Assembly (NCBI RefSeq): GCF_002910915.1
Contig: NZ_NEUF01000186.1
Location: 128,494-192,493 of the forward strand
Source of the DNA: Streptomyces sp. SM10
Lineage (GTDB): Bacteria > Actinomycetota > Actinomycetes > Streptomycetales > Streptomycetaceae
Reading direction: 5' to 3'
Length of the DNA stretch: 64,000 nucleotides
The translations under genes and the position numbers were made by a program. A model generated the notes under the pieces. The model made no database searches, was not told where the DNA came from, and was given only the letters and a program-made list of their open reading frames with translations. How positions within the stretch are numbered: position 1 is the stretch's first letter; every line of letters begins with the position of its first letter. This document shows, in pieces, positions 34,239 through 43,489 of the stretch.

Positions 34239-35747
34239 ATGGATCTGGCTCTGGCACCAGAGACCCTGGCGCGATGGCAGTTCGGCATCACCACCGTCTA
34301 CCACTTCCTGTTCGTCCCTCTGACGATCTCTCTCGCGGCGCTCACCGCCGGCCTGCAGACCGCCTGGGTGCGCACGGAGAACGAGAAGTACCTCAGGGCC
34401 ACGAAGTTCTGGGGCAAGCTCTTCCTGATCAACATAGCCATGGGCGTGGTCACCGGGATCGTGCAGGAGTTCCAGTTCGGCATGAACTGGTCCGACTACT
34501 CGCGGTTCGTCGGCGATGTCTTCGGCGCTCCGCTCGCCTTCGAGGCGCTGATCGCCTTCTTCTTCGAGTCGACGTTCATCGGCTTGTGGATCTTCGGCTG
34601 GGACAAGCTGCCGAAGAAGATCCACCTCGCCTGCATCTGGATGGTGTCCATCGGCACGATCCTCTCGACGTTCTTCATCCTGGCCGCCAACTCGTGGATG
34701 CAGCATCCTGTCGGCTACCGGATCAACGAGAAGCGCGGCCGCGCGGAGCTGACGGACTTCTGGCACGTCCTCACGCAGAGCACCGCGCTCGCCCAGTTCT
34801 TCCACACGATCACGGCGGCGTTCCTCGTGGGCGGCGCATTCATGGTCGGCATCGCCGCCTTCCACCTGGCGCGCAAGAGGCACATCCGGGTGATGCGGAC
34901 CTCCCTGCGGCTCGGACTGGTCACCGTGGTGGTCGCGGGCATGCTCACCGCCGTCAGCGGTGACGTGCTCGGCAAGGTGATGTTCAAGCAGCAGCCCATG
35001 AAGATGGCCGCGGCCGAGGCGCTGTGGGAGGGCGAGAGCGGAGCGCCCTTCTCGCTCTTCGCGGTGGGTGACGTCGCCGAGGGGCACAACACCGTCGAGG
35101 TATCGATCCCCGGAATACTGTCCTTCCTGGCGGATGACACCTTCACCTCGTACATCCCCGGCATCAACGACATCAACAAGGCGGAGCAGGAGAAGTACGG
35201 ACCGGGCGACTACCGGCCCAACATCCCGGTCGCGTTCTGGAGCTTCCGCTGGATGATCGGCTTCGGTATGGCGTCGTTCGGGCTCGGTCTGCTCGGGCTG
35301 TGGCTGACGCGCCGGAAGTTCCTGCTGCCGCCGTCGCTGCGCACCGGTGAGGACGAGGTGCCGAATCTGGTCCTCTTCAGGAACACGGTGCTCAGCCCGA
35401 AGTTCGCCAGGCTCTACTGGATCACCGCCCTGTGGACCATGCTCTTCCCGCTGATCGCCAACTCCTGGGGCTGGATCTTCACCGAGATGGGGCGGCAGCC
35501 CTGGGTGGTCTACGGGGTCTTCCAGACCCGTGACGCGGTCTCCCCCGGGGTGTCGCAGGGCGAGATCCTCACCTCCATGATCGGCTTCACGGCGCTCTAC
35601 GCGGTGCTCGCGGTCATCGAGGTCAAGCTCCTCCTGAAGTACGTCAAGGCCGGACCGCCCGAGCTCACCGAGGCCGACCTCGACCCGCCCACCCGGATCG
35701 GCGGCCACGACCAGGACGCCGACCGGCCCATGGCCTTCTCCTACTGA
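34239..35747 (+). CDS. cydA: Cytochrome bd quinol oxidase subunit I
   Basis: Oxidises quinol and reduces oxygen at high affinity. 502 residues, about nine membrane segments. The start LARWQFGITTVYHFLFVPLTISLA carries the first heme His (residue 22). FFFESTFIGLWIFGWDKLPKK holds the conserved acidic residue, and FKQQPMKMAAAEALWE is the Q-loop start. The Q loop is of the short type. PVAFWSFRWMIGFG contains the heme b558-type Met region. ATG 34239 (AAGGAGAAG upstream) is used rather than the frame opening at 33981. First gene of cydA-cydB-cydCD, with a Rex operator upstream. Confidence 0.97.
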   Translation: MDLALAPETLARWQFGITTVYHFLFVPLTISLAALTAGLQTAWVRTENEKYLRATKFWGKLFLINIAMGVVTGIVQEFQFGMNWSDYSRFVGDVFGAPLAFEALIAFFFESTFIGLWIFGWDKLPKKIHLACIWMVSIGTILSTFFILAANSWMQHPVGYRINEKRGRAELTDFWHVLTQSTALAQFFHTITAAFLVGGAFMVGIAAFHLARKRHIRVMRTSLRLGLVTVVVAGMLTAVSGDVLGKVMFKQQPMKMAAAEALWEGESGAPFSLFAVGDVAEGHNTVEVSIPGILSFLADDTFTSYIPGINDINKAEQEKYGPGDYRPNIPVAFWSFRWMIGFGMASFGLGLLGLWLTRRKFLLPPSLRTGEDEVPNLVLFRNTVLSPKFARLYWITALWTMLFPLIANSWGWIFTEMGRQPWVVYGVFQTRDAVSPGVSQGEILTSMIGFTALYAVLAVIEVKLLLKYVKAGPPELTEADLDPPTRIGGHDQDADRPMAFSY

Positions 35748-35766
35748 GATCAAGCGGAGCTGAGAG

Positions 35767-36768
35767 ATGGAACTCCACGACGTCTGGTTCGTGCTCATCG
35801 CCGTTCTGTGGACCGGCTACTTCTTCCTCGAGGGATTCGACTTCGGAATCGGGGTCCTCACCAAGCTGCTCGCACGGGACCGCAAGGAACGACGGGTTCT
35901 GATCAACACGATCGGGCCGGTCTGGGACGGGAACGAGGTCTGGCTGCTCAGTGCCGGCGGCGCGACCTTCGCGGCCTTCCCGGAGTGGTACGCCACGCTG
36001 TTCTCCGGCTTCTATCTGCCGCTGCTGATCATCCTTGTCTGCCTGATCGTGCGCGGGGTGGCCTTCGAGTACCGGGCGAAGCGGCCCGAGGAGCGCTGGC
36101 AGACCAACTGGGAGCACGCGATCTTCTGGACCTCGCTGATCCCCGCCGTCCTCTGGGGAGTGGCCTTCGGGAACATCGTCCGCGGAGTGAAGATCGACGC
36201 CGACATGGAGTACGTCGGCACCCTCTGGGACCTGCTCAACCCGTACGCGATCCTGGGCGGACTGGTCACGCTGTTCCTCTTCACCTTCCACGGGGCGGTC
36301 TTCGCCGCGCTCAAGACGGTCGGCGACATCAGGGACCGGGCGCGTCGGCTGGCCTTCAGGCTGGGCCCGGCCGCCGCGGTGCTCGCGCTGGTCTTCCTCG
36401 TCTGGACGCAGGCGGACAACGGCAACGGGCGGAGCCTGGTGGCGATGATCGTCGCCGTGGCGTCGCTGGTCCTGGCCATCGGTGCCATCACGGCAGGGCG
36501 CGAGGGCTGGTCCTTCGCGTTCTCCGGTGTGACCATCGCGGCGGCGGTCGCGATGCTCTTCCTGACGCTCTTCCCGAACGTCATGCCGTCCTCGCTGAAC
36601 GACGCCTGGAACCTGACGGTCTCCAACGCCTCGTCCAGCCCGTACACCCTCACGATCATGACCTGGTGCGCCGGCATCGCGACTCCGGTGGTGCTGCTCT
36701 ACCAGGGCTGGACGTACTGGGTGTTCCGCAAGCGCATCGGCACGCACCACATCGCCGACGCCCACTGA
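35767..36768 (+). CDS. cydB: Cytochrome bd quinol oxidase subunit II
   Basis: 333 residues, about eight to nine membrane segments. The signatures VWFVLIAVLWTGYFFLEGFDFGIGVL, IGPVWDGNEVWLLSAGGATFAAFPEWYATLFSGFYLPL and VAFEYRAKRPEERWQ are diagnostic of CydB. It begins 19 bases after cydA stop (AGCTGAGAG leader), so it is cotranscribed. It partners CydA in the membrane. The 118 bases after its stop hold a parS site. Confidence 0.97.
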   Translation: MELHDVWFVLIAVLWTGYFFLEGFDFGIGVLTKLLARDRKERRVLINTIGPVWDGNEVWLLSAGGATFAAFPEWYATLFSGFYLPLLIILVCLIVRGVAFEYRAKRPEERWQTNWEHAIFWTSLIPAVLWGVAFGNIVRGVKIDADMEYVGTLWDLLNPYAILGGLVTLFLFTFHGAVFAALKTVGDIRDRARRLAFRLGPAAAVLALVFLVWTQADNGNGRSLVAMIVAVASLVLAIGAITAGREGWSFAFSGVTIAAAVAMLFLTLFPNVMPSSLNDAWNLTVSNASSSPYTLTIMTWCAGIATPVVLLYQGWTYWVFRKRIGTHHIADAH

Positions 36769-36879
36769 GTGAACCCGTTGCGCGGTCACCGCGAGACGTG
36801 GCGACCGCTGACGGGACGTACTGAACCCACCCCGTGTACTGAACTGGCTGAGCGAGCGGCATGAGCTCACTGGGGAGCT

Positions 36880-36893
36880 GTTTCACGTGAAAC
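36880..36893. promoter_or_regulatory. parS site overlapping the cydCD start codon
   Basis: Perfect GTTTCACGTGAAAC; bases 36887-36889 are the GTG start of cydCD. The cydCD SD (GGGGAG, 36872-36877) lies just outside it. Confidence 0.93.
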
Positions 36894-39800
36894 CGATCGA
36901 TCCGCGTCTGCTCCGATACGCCGGCGCCACCCGGTTCTTCCTGGCTGCCGTGGTGGCGCTTGGCCTGGTCGGAGCGGTCCTGGTCATCGCTCAGGCCATG
37001 CTCCTCGCCGAAGTGGTGGTGGGCGGGTTCCAGGACGGCCTGACGGCTGCCGGACTCCGCACACCGCTCCTTCTGCTGGCGGCCGTCGCCCTGGGCAGGG
37101 CGTTGGTGGCCTGGCTGACCGAACTGGCCGCCCACAGGGCGAGTTCCGCGGTCAAGTCCGAACTGCGTGGCCGACTCATGGAGCGGGCCACGGGCCTGGG
37201 GCCGGACTGGCTGAGCGGGCAGCGCACCGGGTCGCTGATCGCTCTGGCGACCCGAGGCGTCGACGCCCTCGACGACTACTTCTCGCGCTACCTCCCCCAG
37301 CTCGGGCTCGCGGTCGTCGTGCCCGTGGCGGTCCTGGCCAGGATCGTCACCGAGGACTGGGTCTCCGCGGCGATCATCGTGGTGACACTGCCCCTGATCC
37401 CGCTCTTCATGATCCTGATCGGCTGGGCCACCCAGTCCCGGATGGACCGGCAGTGGAGGCTGCTGTCACGCCTCTCCGGCCACTTCCTCGACGTGGTCGC
37501 CGGACTGCCGACACTCAAGGTGTTCGGGCGGGCCAAGGCCCAGGCCGAGTCGATCCGCACCATCACCTCGCAGTACCGCCGGGCCACGCTCGGGACGCTC
37601 CGGATCGCCTTCCTGTCGTCCTTCGCGCTGGAGCTGCTGGCGACTCTCTCCGTGGCTCTGGTCGCGGTGACGATCGGGATGCGTCTCGTCCACGGAGAGC
37701 TCGACCTCTACACGGGGCTGGTGGTTCTCATCCTGGCGCCGGAGGCCTATCTGCCGATCCGCCAGGTCGGCGCCCAGTACCACGCGGCGGCGGAGGGGCT
37801 CTCGGCCGCGGAGGAGATCTTCGCCGTATTGGAGACCGAGCCCGCGGCCGTGGGATCCCAGGGCGTGCCGCAGTCGCTGAGGCTGGAGCTGGAGGGAGTG
37901 ACGGTCCGGCACCACGGGCGGACGGAACCCTCGTTGGAAGCAGCCTCCCTGGTGGTCGAGCCGGGGGAGACCGTCGCACTGGTGGGCCCCAGCGGGGCCG
38001 GCAAGTCCACGCTCCTCCATGTGGTGCTCGGCTTCACGGCACCCGACGAGGGCCGGGTACGGGTCGGCGGGACCGAACTGTCCGCCGTCTCCCCCAAGCG
38101 CTGGCGCGAGCAGATCGCCTGGGTGCCCCAGCGCCCCCACCTCTTCGCCGGGACGATCGCGGAGAACGTACGGCTCGCTCGCCCGGACGCGGACGACGCG
38201 GCGGTCGCGGCCGCACTGCGGGAGGCCGGGGCCCACGACTTCGTGGAGGCTCTCCCGGAGGGAGCCGGGACGCTGCTGGGTGAGGACGGTGCCGGGCTCT
38301 CCGCGGGGCAGCGGCAGCGGCTCGCGCTGGCGCGGGCCTTTCTTGCCGACCGGCCCCTGCTGCTCCTCGACGAACCGACGGCGAGTCTGGACGGCGAGAC
38401 GGAGGCGGTCATCGTCGACGCGGTGCGGAGGCTGGCCGCGGGCCGTACCGTGCTGCTCGTCGTGCACCGGCCGGCGCTGCTCTCGGTCGCGGACCGGGTG
38501 GTGGCGCTGGAACCGGGGGCGCGGCCCGGCCGGGTGGGACCGGGCCCCGTGGTTCCGGGTCCTCCTGCCGCTCGGGCTGCCCGGGACGATGCCGGCCACC
38601 TGGAAGGCCACCTGGAACCGGGGGAGCCTTCCCGCGGGGACGCCGCCGGGCTCCGCGGGGACACCGCCGGGCTGCTCAAGGACACCGTGCCCGGGCCAGG
38701 CGGCCGCGTACTGGCCAGGGTCAGGGAGGCGGCCGGTTCCCAGCACGGGAAGCTGGGTCTCGCTCTGCTGCTGGGCAGTCTTGCCGTGGGGTCGTCCGTC
38801 GGTCTCATGGCCGTCTCCGGATGGCTGATCTCCCGCGCCTCCGAGCAGCCTCCGGTGCTGTACCTGATGGTCGCCGTCACTGCGACGCGGGCCTTCGGCA
38901 TGGGCAGGGCCGTCTTCCGCTACGCCGAGCGGCTGGTGTCGCACGATGCGGTGCTCCGGATGCTCGCCGAACTCAGGGTGGCCGTGTACCGGGGTCTGGA
39001 GCGCGTCGCGCCCGCAGGTCTCCGGGCGGCGCGGCGCGGAGACCTGCTGTCCCGGCTGGTCTCCGACGTGGACACGCTGCAGGACTACTGGCTGCGCTGG
39101 ATGCTGCCCGTGGGAACCGCGGTCGCTGTCGGGGCGGGGTCCGTCGCCTTCACCGGCTGGATGCTGCCGGAGGCCGGTGCCGTCCTGGCCGTCGGCCTGC
39201 TGCTCGCGGGAGTGGGCGTGCCATGGCTGAGCGGAGCCTGCGCCCGGCACGCCGAGCGCCGACTGGCTCCGGCCCGGGCCGCACTGGCGGTCCGTGTCGC
39301 CGATCTCCTCGGCGGGACGGCCGAGCTCACCGTCGCGGGTGCCCTGGCCGACCGTAAGGACCAGGTCCGCGCGGCGGACACGGTTCTCACGAGGATCGCC
39401 TCGCGCACGGCGGGCGCGACCGCGCTGGGGGGCGGACTCTCCGCCCTGATCTGCGGACTCACGGTCGTGGGCGCGGCGCTCGTCGCGCTGCCGGCGGTGT
39501 TCGGCGGACGGCTGGAGGGCGTGGAGCTCGCCGTCGTCGTCCTCACCCCGCTCGCCGCCTTCGAGGCCGTCACGGGACTCCCGCTCGCGGTGCAGTACCG
39601 CCAGCGGGTCAAGCGCAGCGCGGCGCGTGTCTTCGAGGTGTTGGACGCTCCCGTGCCGGTCGCCGAACCGGACCGGCCGGCCGAGGCGCCCGACTCCCCC
39701 TTCCCGCTCGAGGTGCGGGGGCTCTCCGCCAGGTACGAGGGCGCGGAACGCGACGCCCTGCACTCCGTCGACCTGACGCTCCACGCCGGCAGGCGCGTCG

Positions 39801-40483
39801 CGGTCGTGGGCACGTCCGGTTCGGGTAAGACGACGCTCGCCCAGGTCCTTCTCCGCTTCCTGGACGCCCGGGAGGGGACGTACCGCCTCGGTGGGGCCGA
39901 AGCCTCCGCGCTGGACGGTGACACGGTCCGGACCCTCGTCGGACTGTGCGCTCAGGACGCTCATGTCTTCGACAGCTCCGTCCGCGAGAATCTGCGGCTC
40001 GCCCGCACCGACGCGACGGAGGGAGAGCTCACCGGTGCCCTCGCCGCGGCCCGGCTGCTGGACTGGGCGGAGTCCCTGCCCGACGGCCTCGACACGATGG
40101 TCGGCGAACACGGCGCCCGGCTCTCCGGCGGCCAGCGCCAACGGCTGGCCCTGGCCCGTGCGCTCCTCGCCGACTTCCCCGTACTCGTGCTCGACGAGCC
40201 CGCGGAACACCTCGACCTGGCGACCGCGGACGCGCTGACCGCCGATCTGCTGGCCGCGACCGAGGGGCGCACGACCGTGCTGATCACCCATCGGCTGGCT
40301 GGGCTCGACGCGGTGGACGAGGTCCTTGTGCTGGACGGGGGCCATGTGGTGCAGCAGGGGCCGTACGCCGCCCTGGCGGGGCAGGACGGTCCGCTGCGCC
40401 GGATGCTCGAACGTGAGCAGGAGCCGGCGCGGGCAGCCCCGGAGCAGGGTCGGCCGAGGGGAGCGGAGCCCGTACGGGCCTGA
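36887..40483 (+). CDS. cydCD: Fused CydD-CydC ABC exporter for cytochrome bd assembly
   Basis: 1198 residues containing two complete ABC half-exporters. The first membrane domain is about 1-310 and NBD1 has Walker A GPSGAGKST near 366-374. A Pro/Gly/Ala-rich linker of about 60 residues is near 545-605. The second membrane domain is about 610-880, and NBD2 has Walker A GTSGSGKTT near 974-982, with SGGQRQRLALARALLADFPVLVLDEPAEHLD. CydCD exports thiol compounds (glutathione/cysteine in E. coli) needed for cytochrome bd; fusion is common in Streptomyces. The GTG start lies in a parS site with GGGGAG 9 bases upstream. Confidence 0.95.
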   Translation: MKPIDPRLLRYAGATRFFLAAVVALGLVGAVLVIAQAMLLAEVVVGGFQDGLTAAGLRTPLLLLAAVALGRALVAWLTELAAHRASSAVKSELRGRLMERATGLGPDWLSGQRTGSLIALATRGVDALDDYFSRYLPQLGLAVVVPVAVLARIVTEDWVSAAIIVVTLPLIPLFMILIGWATQSRMDRQWRLLSRLSGHFLDVVAGLPTLKVFGRAKAQAESIRTITSQYRRATLGTLRIAFLSSFALELLATLSVALVAVTIGMRLVHGELDLYTGLVVLILAPEAYLPIRQVGAQYHAAAEGLSAAEEIFAVLETEPAAVGSQGVPQSLRLELEGVTVRHHGRTEPSLEAASLVVEPGETVALVGPSGAGKSTLLHVVLGFTAPDEGRVRVGGTELSAVSPKRWREQIAWVPQRPHLFAGTIAENVRLARPDADDAAVAAALREAGAHDFVEALPEGAGTLLGEDGAGLSAGQRQRLALARAFLADRPLLLLDEPTASLDGETEAVIVDAVRRLAAGRTVLLVVHRPALLSVADRVVALEPGARPGRVGPGPVVPGPPAARAARDDAGHLEGHLEPGEPSRGDAAGLRGDTAGLLKDTVPGPGGRVLARVREAAGSQHGKLGLALLLGSLAVGSSVGLMAVSGWLISRASEQPPVLYLMVAVTATRAFGMGRAVFRYAERLVSHDAVLRMLAELRVAVYRGLERVAPAGLRAARRGDLLSRLVSDVDTLQDYWLRWMLPVGTAVAVGAGSVAFTGWMLPEAGAVLAVGLLLAGVGVPWLSGACARHAERRLAPARAALAVRVADLLGGTAELTVAGALADRKDQVRAADTVLTRIASRTAGATALGGGLSALICGLTVVGAALVALPAVFGGRLEGVELAVVVLTPLAAFEAVTGLPLAVQYRQRVKRSAARVFEVLDAPVPVAEPDRPAEAPDSPFPLEVRGLSARYEGAERDALHSVDLTLHAGRRVAVVGTSGSGKTTLAQVLLRFLDAREGTYRLGGAEASALDGDTVRTLVGLCAQDAHVFDSSVRENLRLARTDATEGELTGALAAARLLDWAESLPDGLDTMVGEHGARLSGGQRQRLALARALLADFPVLVLDEPAEHLDLATADALTADLLAATEGRTTVLITHRLAGLDAVDEVLVLDGGHVVQQGPYAALAGQDGPLRRMLEREQEPARAAPEQGRPRGAEPVRA

Positions 40484-40484
40484 G

Positions 40485-40510
40485 GTCGGGCGGCCCCGGC
40501 ACCGCCCGAC
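40485..40510 (+). terminator. Terminator of the cyd operon
   Basis: GTCGGGCGG (40485-40493) pairs with CCGCCCGAC (40502-40510) around 8 bases, followed by TTTCC. It directly follows the cydCD stop. Confidence 0.75.
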
Positions 40511-40545
40511 TTTCCGGACCATTGCGTCCTTACTAGGCTCGGGTC

Positions 40546-42252
40546 ATGCCGGAGCCGGATCCCAAGGACTCGCCCGGAGCCGCGCCGCGGGCCACCGGAG
40601 GCCTGCGAGGGCTCTCCGCCGAGCTGACCGCGCGCGTTCCGCAGCTGCTGGAAGCGACGAGGTCCGTCGGGACGGGCCTCGAGCTCCACTCCACCCTCGA
40701 GCGCATCTGTGAGACCGCGGCCGAACTCGCCCACGCGCGCTACGCGGCCATCGGCGTCGTCGAACGCCCCGGTGACAGCCTCTGCGACTTCATCACGCAC
40801 GGGGTGCCCGACGAGGTCCGACGGGCGATCGGCCGGCCGCCCGACGGCCGCACCGGTCTCCTGGGCGCCCTGATCCAGGAGGGCGTGCCCATCCGGCTGG
40901 AGGAGCTGGAGGCCGACCCGCGCTTCGCCGGGTTCCCCTCCGCCCACCCGAGGATGCGGACCTTCCTCGGGGTTCCGATCCGGGTCCAGGGAAAGATCTT
41001 CGGCAACCTGTACGTGACGGAGAAGCACGGCGGTGGCGCCTTCGGGAACGACGAGCTCCACATGCTGCGCGTGCTGGCGACGGAGGCCGGGATCGCCATC
41101 GGCCTCGCCCGGACGTACGAGGACGCCCGGCAGCGCGGGCAGTGGATCGACGGCTCGGTGGCCGTCACCACCGCCCTGCTCTCGGGCGGGGACGCGGACG
41201 AGGCGCTCACGGTCGTCGCCGAACAGGCACGCCGGCTCGCCGACGCGGCGGCCGGAATCGTGCTGCTGCCGGCCGCCGCAGGAGGGCTGGAGATCGTCGC
41301 CGTCGCCGGGGACAGGCCCTCCGCGTCCCTCGGCGTGATCATCCCGCCGCAGAGCCCGGTGGTGGCGGCCCTCCTGAGGGGCGAGGAGGTGTTCCTGGAC
41401 GACTCGGCGACGGACCCGCGGATGGTCACGAGACTGGCCGACCAGTTCGGGCCGCACATGCTGCTCCCCCTGCGCAGCGGAGGACGCGTGCTGGGGGCGC
41501 TCTCCATCCCGCGGGTCCGGGGAGGGCGGCCCTTCAGCGAGACGGAACGGACGTTGGCCTCGCACTTCGCCGCTCAGGCCGCCCTGGCCCTGAAGCTGGC
41601 CGAGACGCAGCGGGACCGGGAGAGACTGGTCGTCTACGAGGACCGTGACCGGATCGCCAGGGATCTGCACGACCTCGTCATCCAGCGTCTGTTCGCCACC
41701 GGGATCATGCTGGAGGGTGCCCAGCGGTGCTCTCCGGTCCCCGCGGTGCAGGCCGGGATCGGGCGGGCCGTCGACGAACTGGACGTCACCATCCAGGAGA
41801 TCCGGACCGTCATCTTCGCGCTGCAGCAGGAACCGGCCGAGGCGCCTTCGGGGCTGCGGACCCGGGTGCTGCGGGAGATCAACATGGCGGCGGTGCCCCT
41901 GGGTTTCGCGCCCTCGCACCGATTTCTGGGTCCCGTCGACTCGTTGGTGGGCGAGCTCGCGGGGAAGAACCTCATCGCCGCTCTGCGCGAGACCCTGTCC
42001 AACACGTTCCGTCACGCGCGTGCCTCGCGCGTCGAGGTCGTGGTGGACGCGGCCTCCGTGCTGCCCGACGGGCGGGACGCGGTACGGCTGACGGTGGTGG
42101 ACGACGGGGTGGGCATCCCGGAGGGCGGGCGGCGCAGCGGCCTGCGGAACCTAGCCAGGCGTGCGGAGTCGCTGGGCGGCGCGAGCTGGTTCGGGCCCGG
42201 GCCCGGAACGGACGGCGGTGGTACGACGGTGACCTGGCAGGTCCCGCTGTGA
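40546..42252 (+). CDS. GAF-domain sensor histidine kinase (DosS/DevS-like)
   Basis: 568 residues: GAF1 (about 45-195), GAF2 (about 205-350), then HisKA_3 with the phospho-acceptor His375 in EDRDRIARDLHDLVIQRLFATG, and HATPase_c (NLIAALRETLSNTFRHARASR, VVDDGVGIPEGGRRSGLRNLARRAESLGG). The GAF1 segment PSAHPRMRTFLGVPIRVQGKIFGNLYVTEK has His134 where DosS/DosT carry their proximal heme ligand, so gas or redox sensing is possible. No response regulator is adjacent. Position right after the cyd operon fits respiratory sensing, but a terminator separates them and TAGGCT-CGGGTC-ATG indicates its own leaderless promoter. Confidence 0.9.
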   Translation: MPEPDPKDSPGAAPRATGGLRGLSAELTARVPQLLEATRSVGTGLELHSTLERICETAAELAHARYAAIGVVERPGDSLCDFITHGVPDEVRRAIGRPPDGRTGLLGALIQEGVPIRLEELEADPRFAGFPSAHPRMRTFLGVPIRVQGKIFGNLYVTEKHGGGAFGNDELHMLRVLATEAGIAIGLARTYEDARQRGQWIDGSVAVTTALLSGGDADEALTVVAEQARRLADAAAGIVLLPAAAGGLEIVAVAGDRPSASLGVIIPPQSPVVAALLRGEEVFLDDSATDPRMVTRLADQFGPHMLLPLRSGGRVLGALSIPRVRGGRPFSETERTLASHFAAQAALALKLAETQRDRERLVVYEDRDRIARDLHDLVIQRLFATGIMLEGAQRCSPVPAVQAGIGRAVDELDVTIQEIRTVIFALQQEPAEAPSGLRTRVLREINMAAVPLGFAPSHRFLGPVDSLVGELAGKNLIAALRETLSNTFRHARASRVEVVVDAASVLPDGRDAVRLTVVDDGVGIPEGGRRSGLRNLARRAESLGGASWFGPGPGTDGGGTTVTWQVPL

Positions 42253-42269
42253 CTCCGCGCGGACGGTGC

Positions 42270-42345
42270 GGACTGTCAGGACCGCCCCGGACTGTCCGGA
42301 CCGCCCCGGACTGCCGGGTCCGGGACCGCGCGGACTGCCGGGACC
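42270..42345 (+). repeat. Short GC-rich direct repeats
   Basis: GGACCGCCCCGGACTG occurs at 42279-42294 and 42298-42313, and CGGACTG recurs several times around them, in the gap between the kinase and the convergent HAD gene. Possibly replication slippage. Confidence 0.7.
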
Positions 42346-42410
42346 CGGTTCGGACCGGGGCGGCCGGGACCGCCCGGGCCGCGCGGCGCCGTGCGGCTCC
42401 GGAGCCGGTC

Positions 42411-43253
42411 TCAGCGTGCGGCGAGGATCCGCTCGATGACGACCGCGACGCCGTCCTCGTCGTTCGTGAGCGTCACACCCGATGCGGCGGCCACCGCGGC
42501 GGGATGGGCGTTGCCCATGGCGAACGAGGCGCCGGCCCAGCTCAGCATCTCCACGTCGTTGGGCATGTCCCCGAACGCGACCACCTCGGCCGGTGCGATC
42601 CCACGCTCGGCGCAGCAGGCGGCGAGAGTACCTGCCTTGGAGACTCCGAGAGCGCTGATCTCCAGGAGGGCGGTGGGGCTGGACCGGGTGAACGACGCAC
42701 GGTCGCCCGCGACGTCGCGGGCCAGCGTGAGGAAGGCGTCCGGGGCCAGCTCGGTGTGGTGGGCCAGGACCTTCAGGACCGGGGTGCCGGCGCCGGGGGC
42801 CTCCTCGTGGAGCAGCTTCTCCGCCAGGGCGACCGTGGCACCCGGATCCATGTGGAACGGCGGGTAGGCGGGCTCGTAGTGGATCCCGGTGGTCAGTTCG
42901 ACGGCGAACGACACACCGGGCGCGGCCTCACGCAGGACGGCGACCATGTCCAGGGCGATCGCACGGTCCAGCGGATAGACCTTGAGCAGGCGGCCCTCGT
43001 GGAGATCGGCGACCGCGGCCCCGTTCCCGCAGATGGCCATGCCGTGGCCCTGGACATGAGGGCTCACGACGTCCATCCAGCGCGCGGGCCTTCCGGTCAC
43101 GAAGAAGACCTCGATCCCGGCCTCTTCGGCGGCTGCCAGAGCGGCGGTCGTACGGTCCGACAGGGTCTTGTCGTCGCGCAGGAGGGTGCCGTCCAGATCG
43201 GTGGCGATCAGCCGGGTCACGGCAGGCAGAGGCGAGTCGGTAGCTGAGGTCAC
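42411..43253 (-). CDS. Cof-type HAD-family phosphatase
   Basis: 280 residues. Motif I is IATDLDGTLLRDDKTLSDRT, motif II FFVTGRP, and motifs III/IV are SKAGTLAACCAERGIAPAEVVAFGDMPNDVEMLSWAG. The C2B cap lies between them, making it a Cof/IIB HAD hydrolase acting on sugar phosphates, FMN or similar. GTG 43253 is chosen; GGAGAA lies about 9 bases upstream, and the extra N-terminal frame is unlikely. A paralogue is at 59172-59987. Confidence 0.88.
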   Translation of the reverse strand: MTSATDSPLPAVTRLIATDLDGTLLRDDKTLSDRTTAALAAAEEAGIEVFFVTGRPARWMDVVSPHVQGHGMAICGNGAAVADLHEGRLLKVYPLDRAIALDMVAVLREAAPGVSFAVELTTGIHYEPAYPPFHMDPGATVALAEKLLHEEAPGAGTPVLKVLAHHTELAPDAFLTLARDVAGDRASFTRSSPTALLEISALGVSKAGTLAACCAERGIAPAEVVAFGDMPNDVEMLSWAGASFAMGNAHPAAVAAASGVTLTNDEDGVAVVIERILAAR

Positions 43254-43489
43254 CGGGCCATTCTCCCGTACGGAGTCGCACGGGCGTGCAGAGGGGCGCA
43301 CATCTGAGAGGGTGAGCCCGTGAGCTGCAGAACCTGACTCCGGCATATGCCAAATGCTCTCCGGCCCCCAGCCCGGCCCTTCCCCGCCGCCCGGTCGCGT
43401 CCCTCGTCGGCCCGCGCCCCTCCGCCTGACCGGGGGTATCCCCGGTGGGCCTCAGGGGCCCGGCCCCCACCGGAGGCCGAGGCTCGCGG

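Noticed and set aside
37466..40522. 1018-codon minus-strand frame opposite cydCD
   Set aside because: Shadow of the fused ABC exporter; no family similarity and no SD.
39961..42015. 684-codon minus-strand frame opposite cydCD and the kinase
   Set aside because: Arg/Gly/Pro/His-rich translation typical of antisense high-GC frames; real genes on the plus strand account for it.
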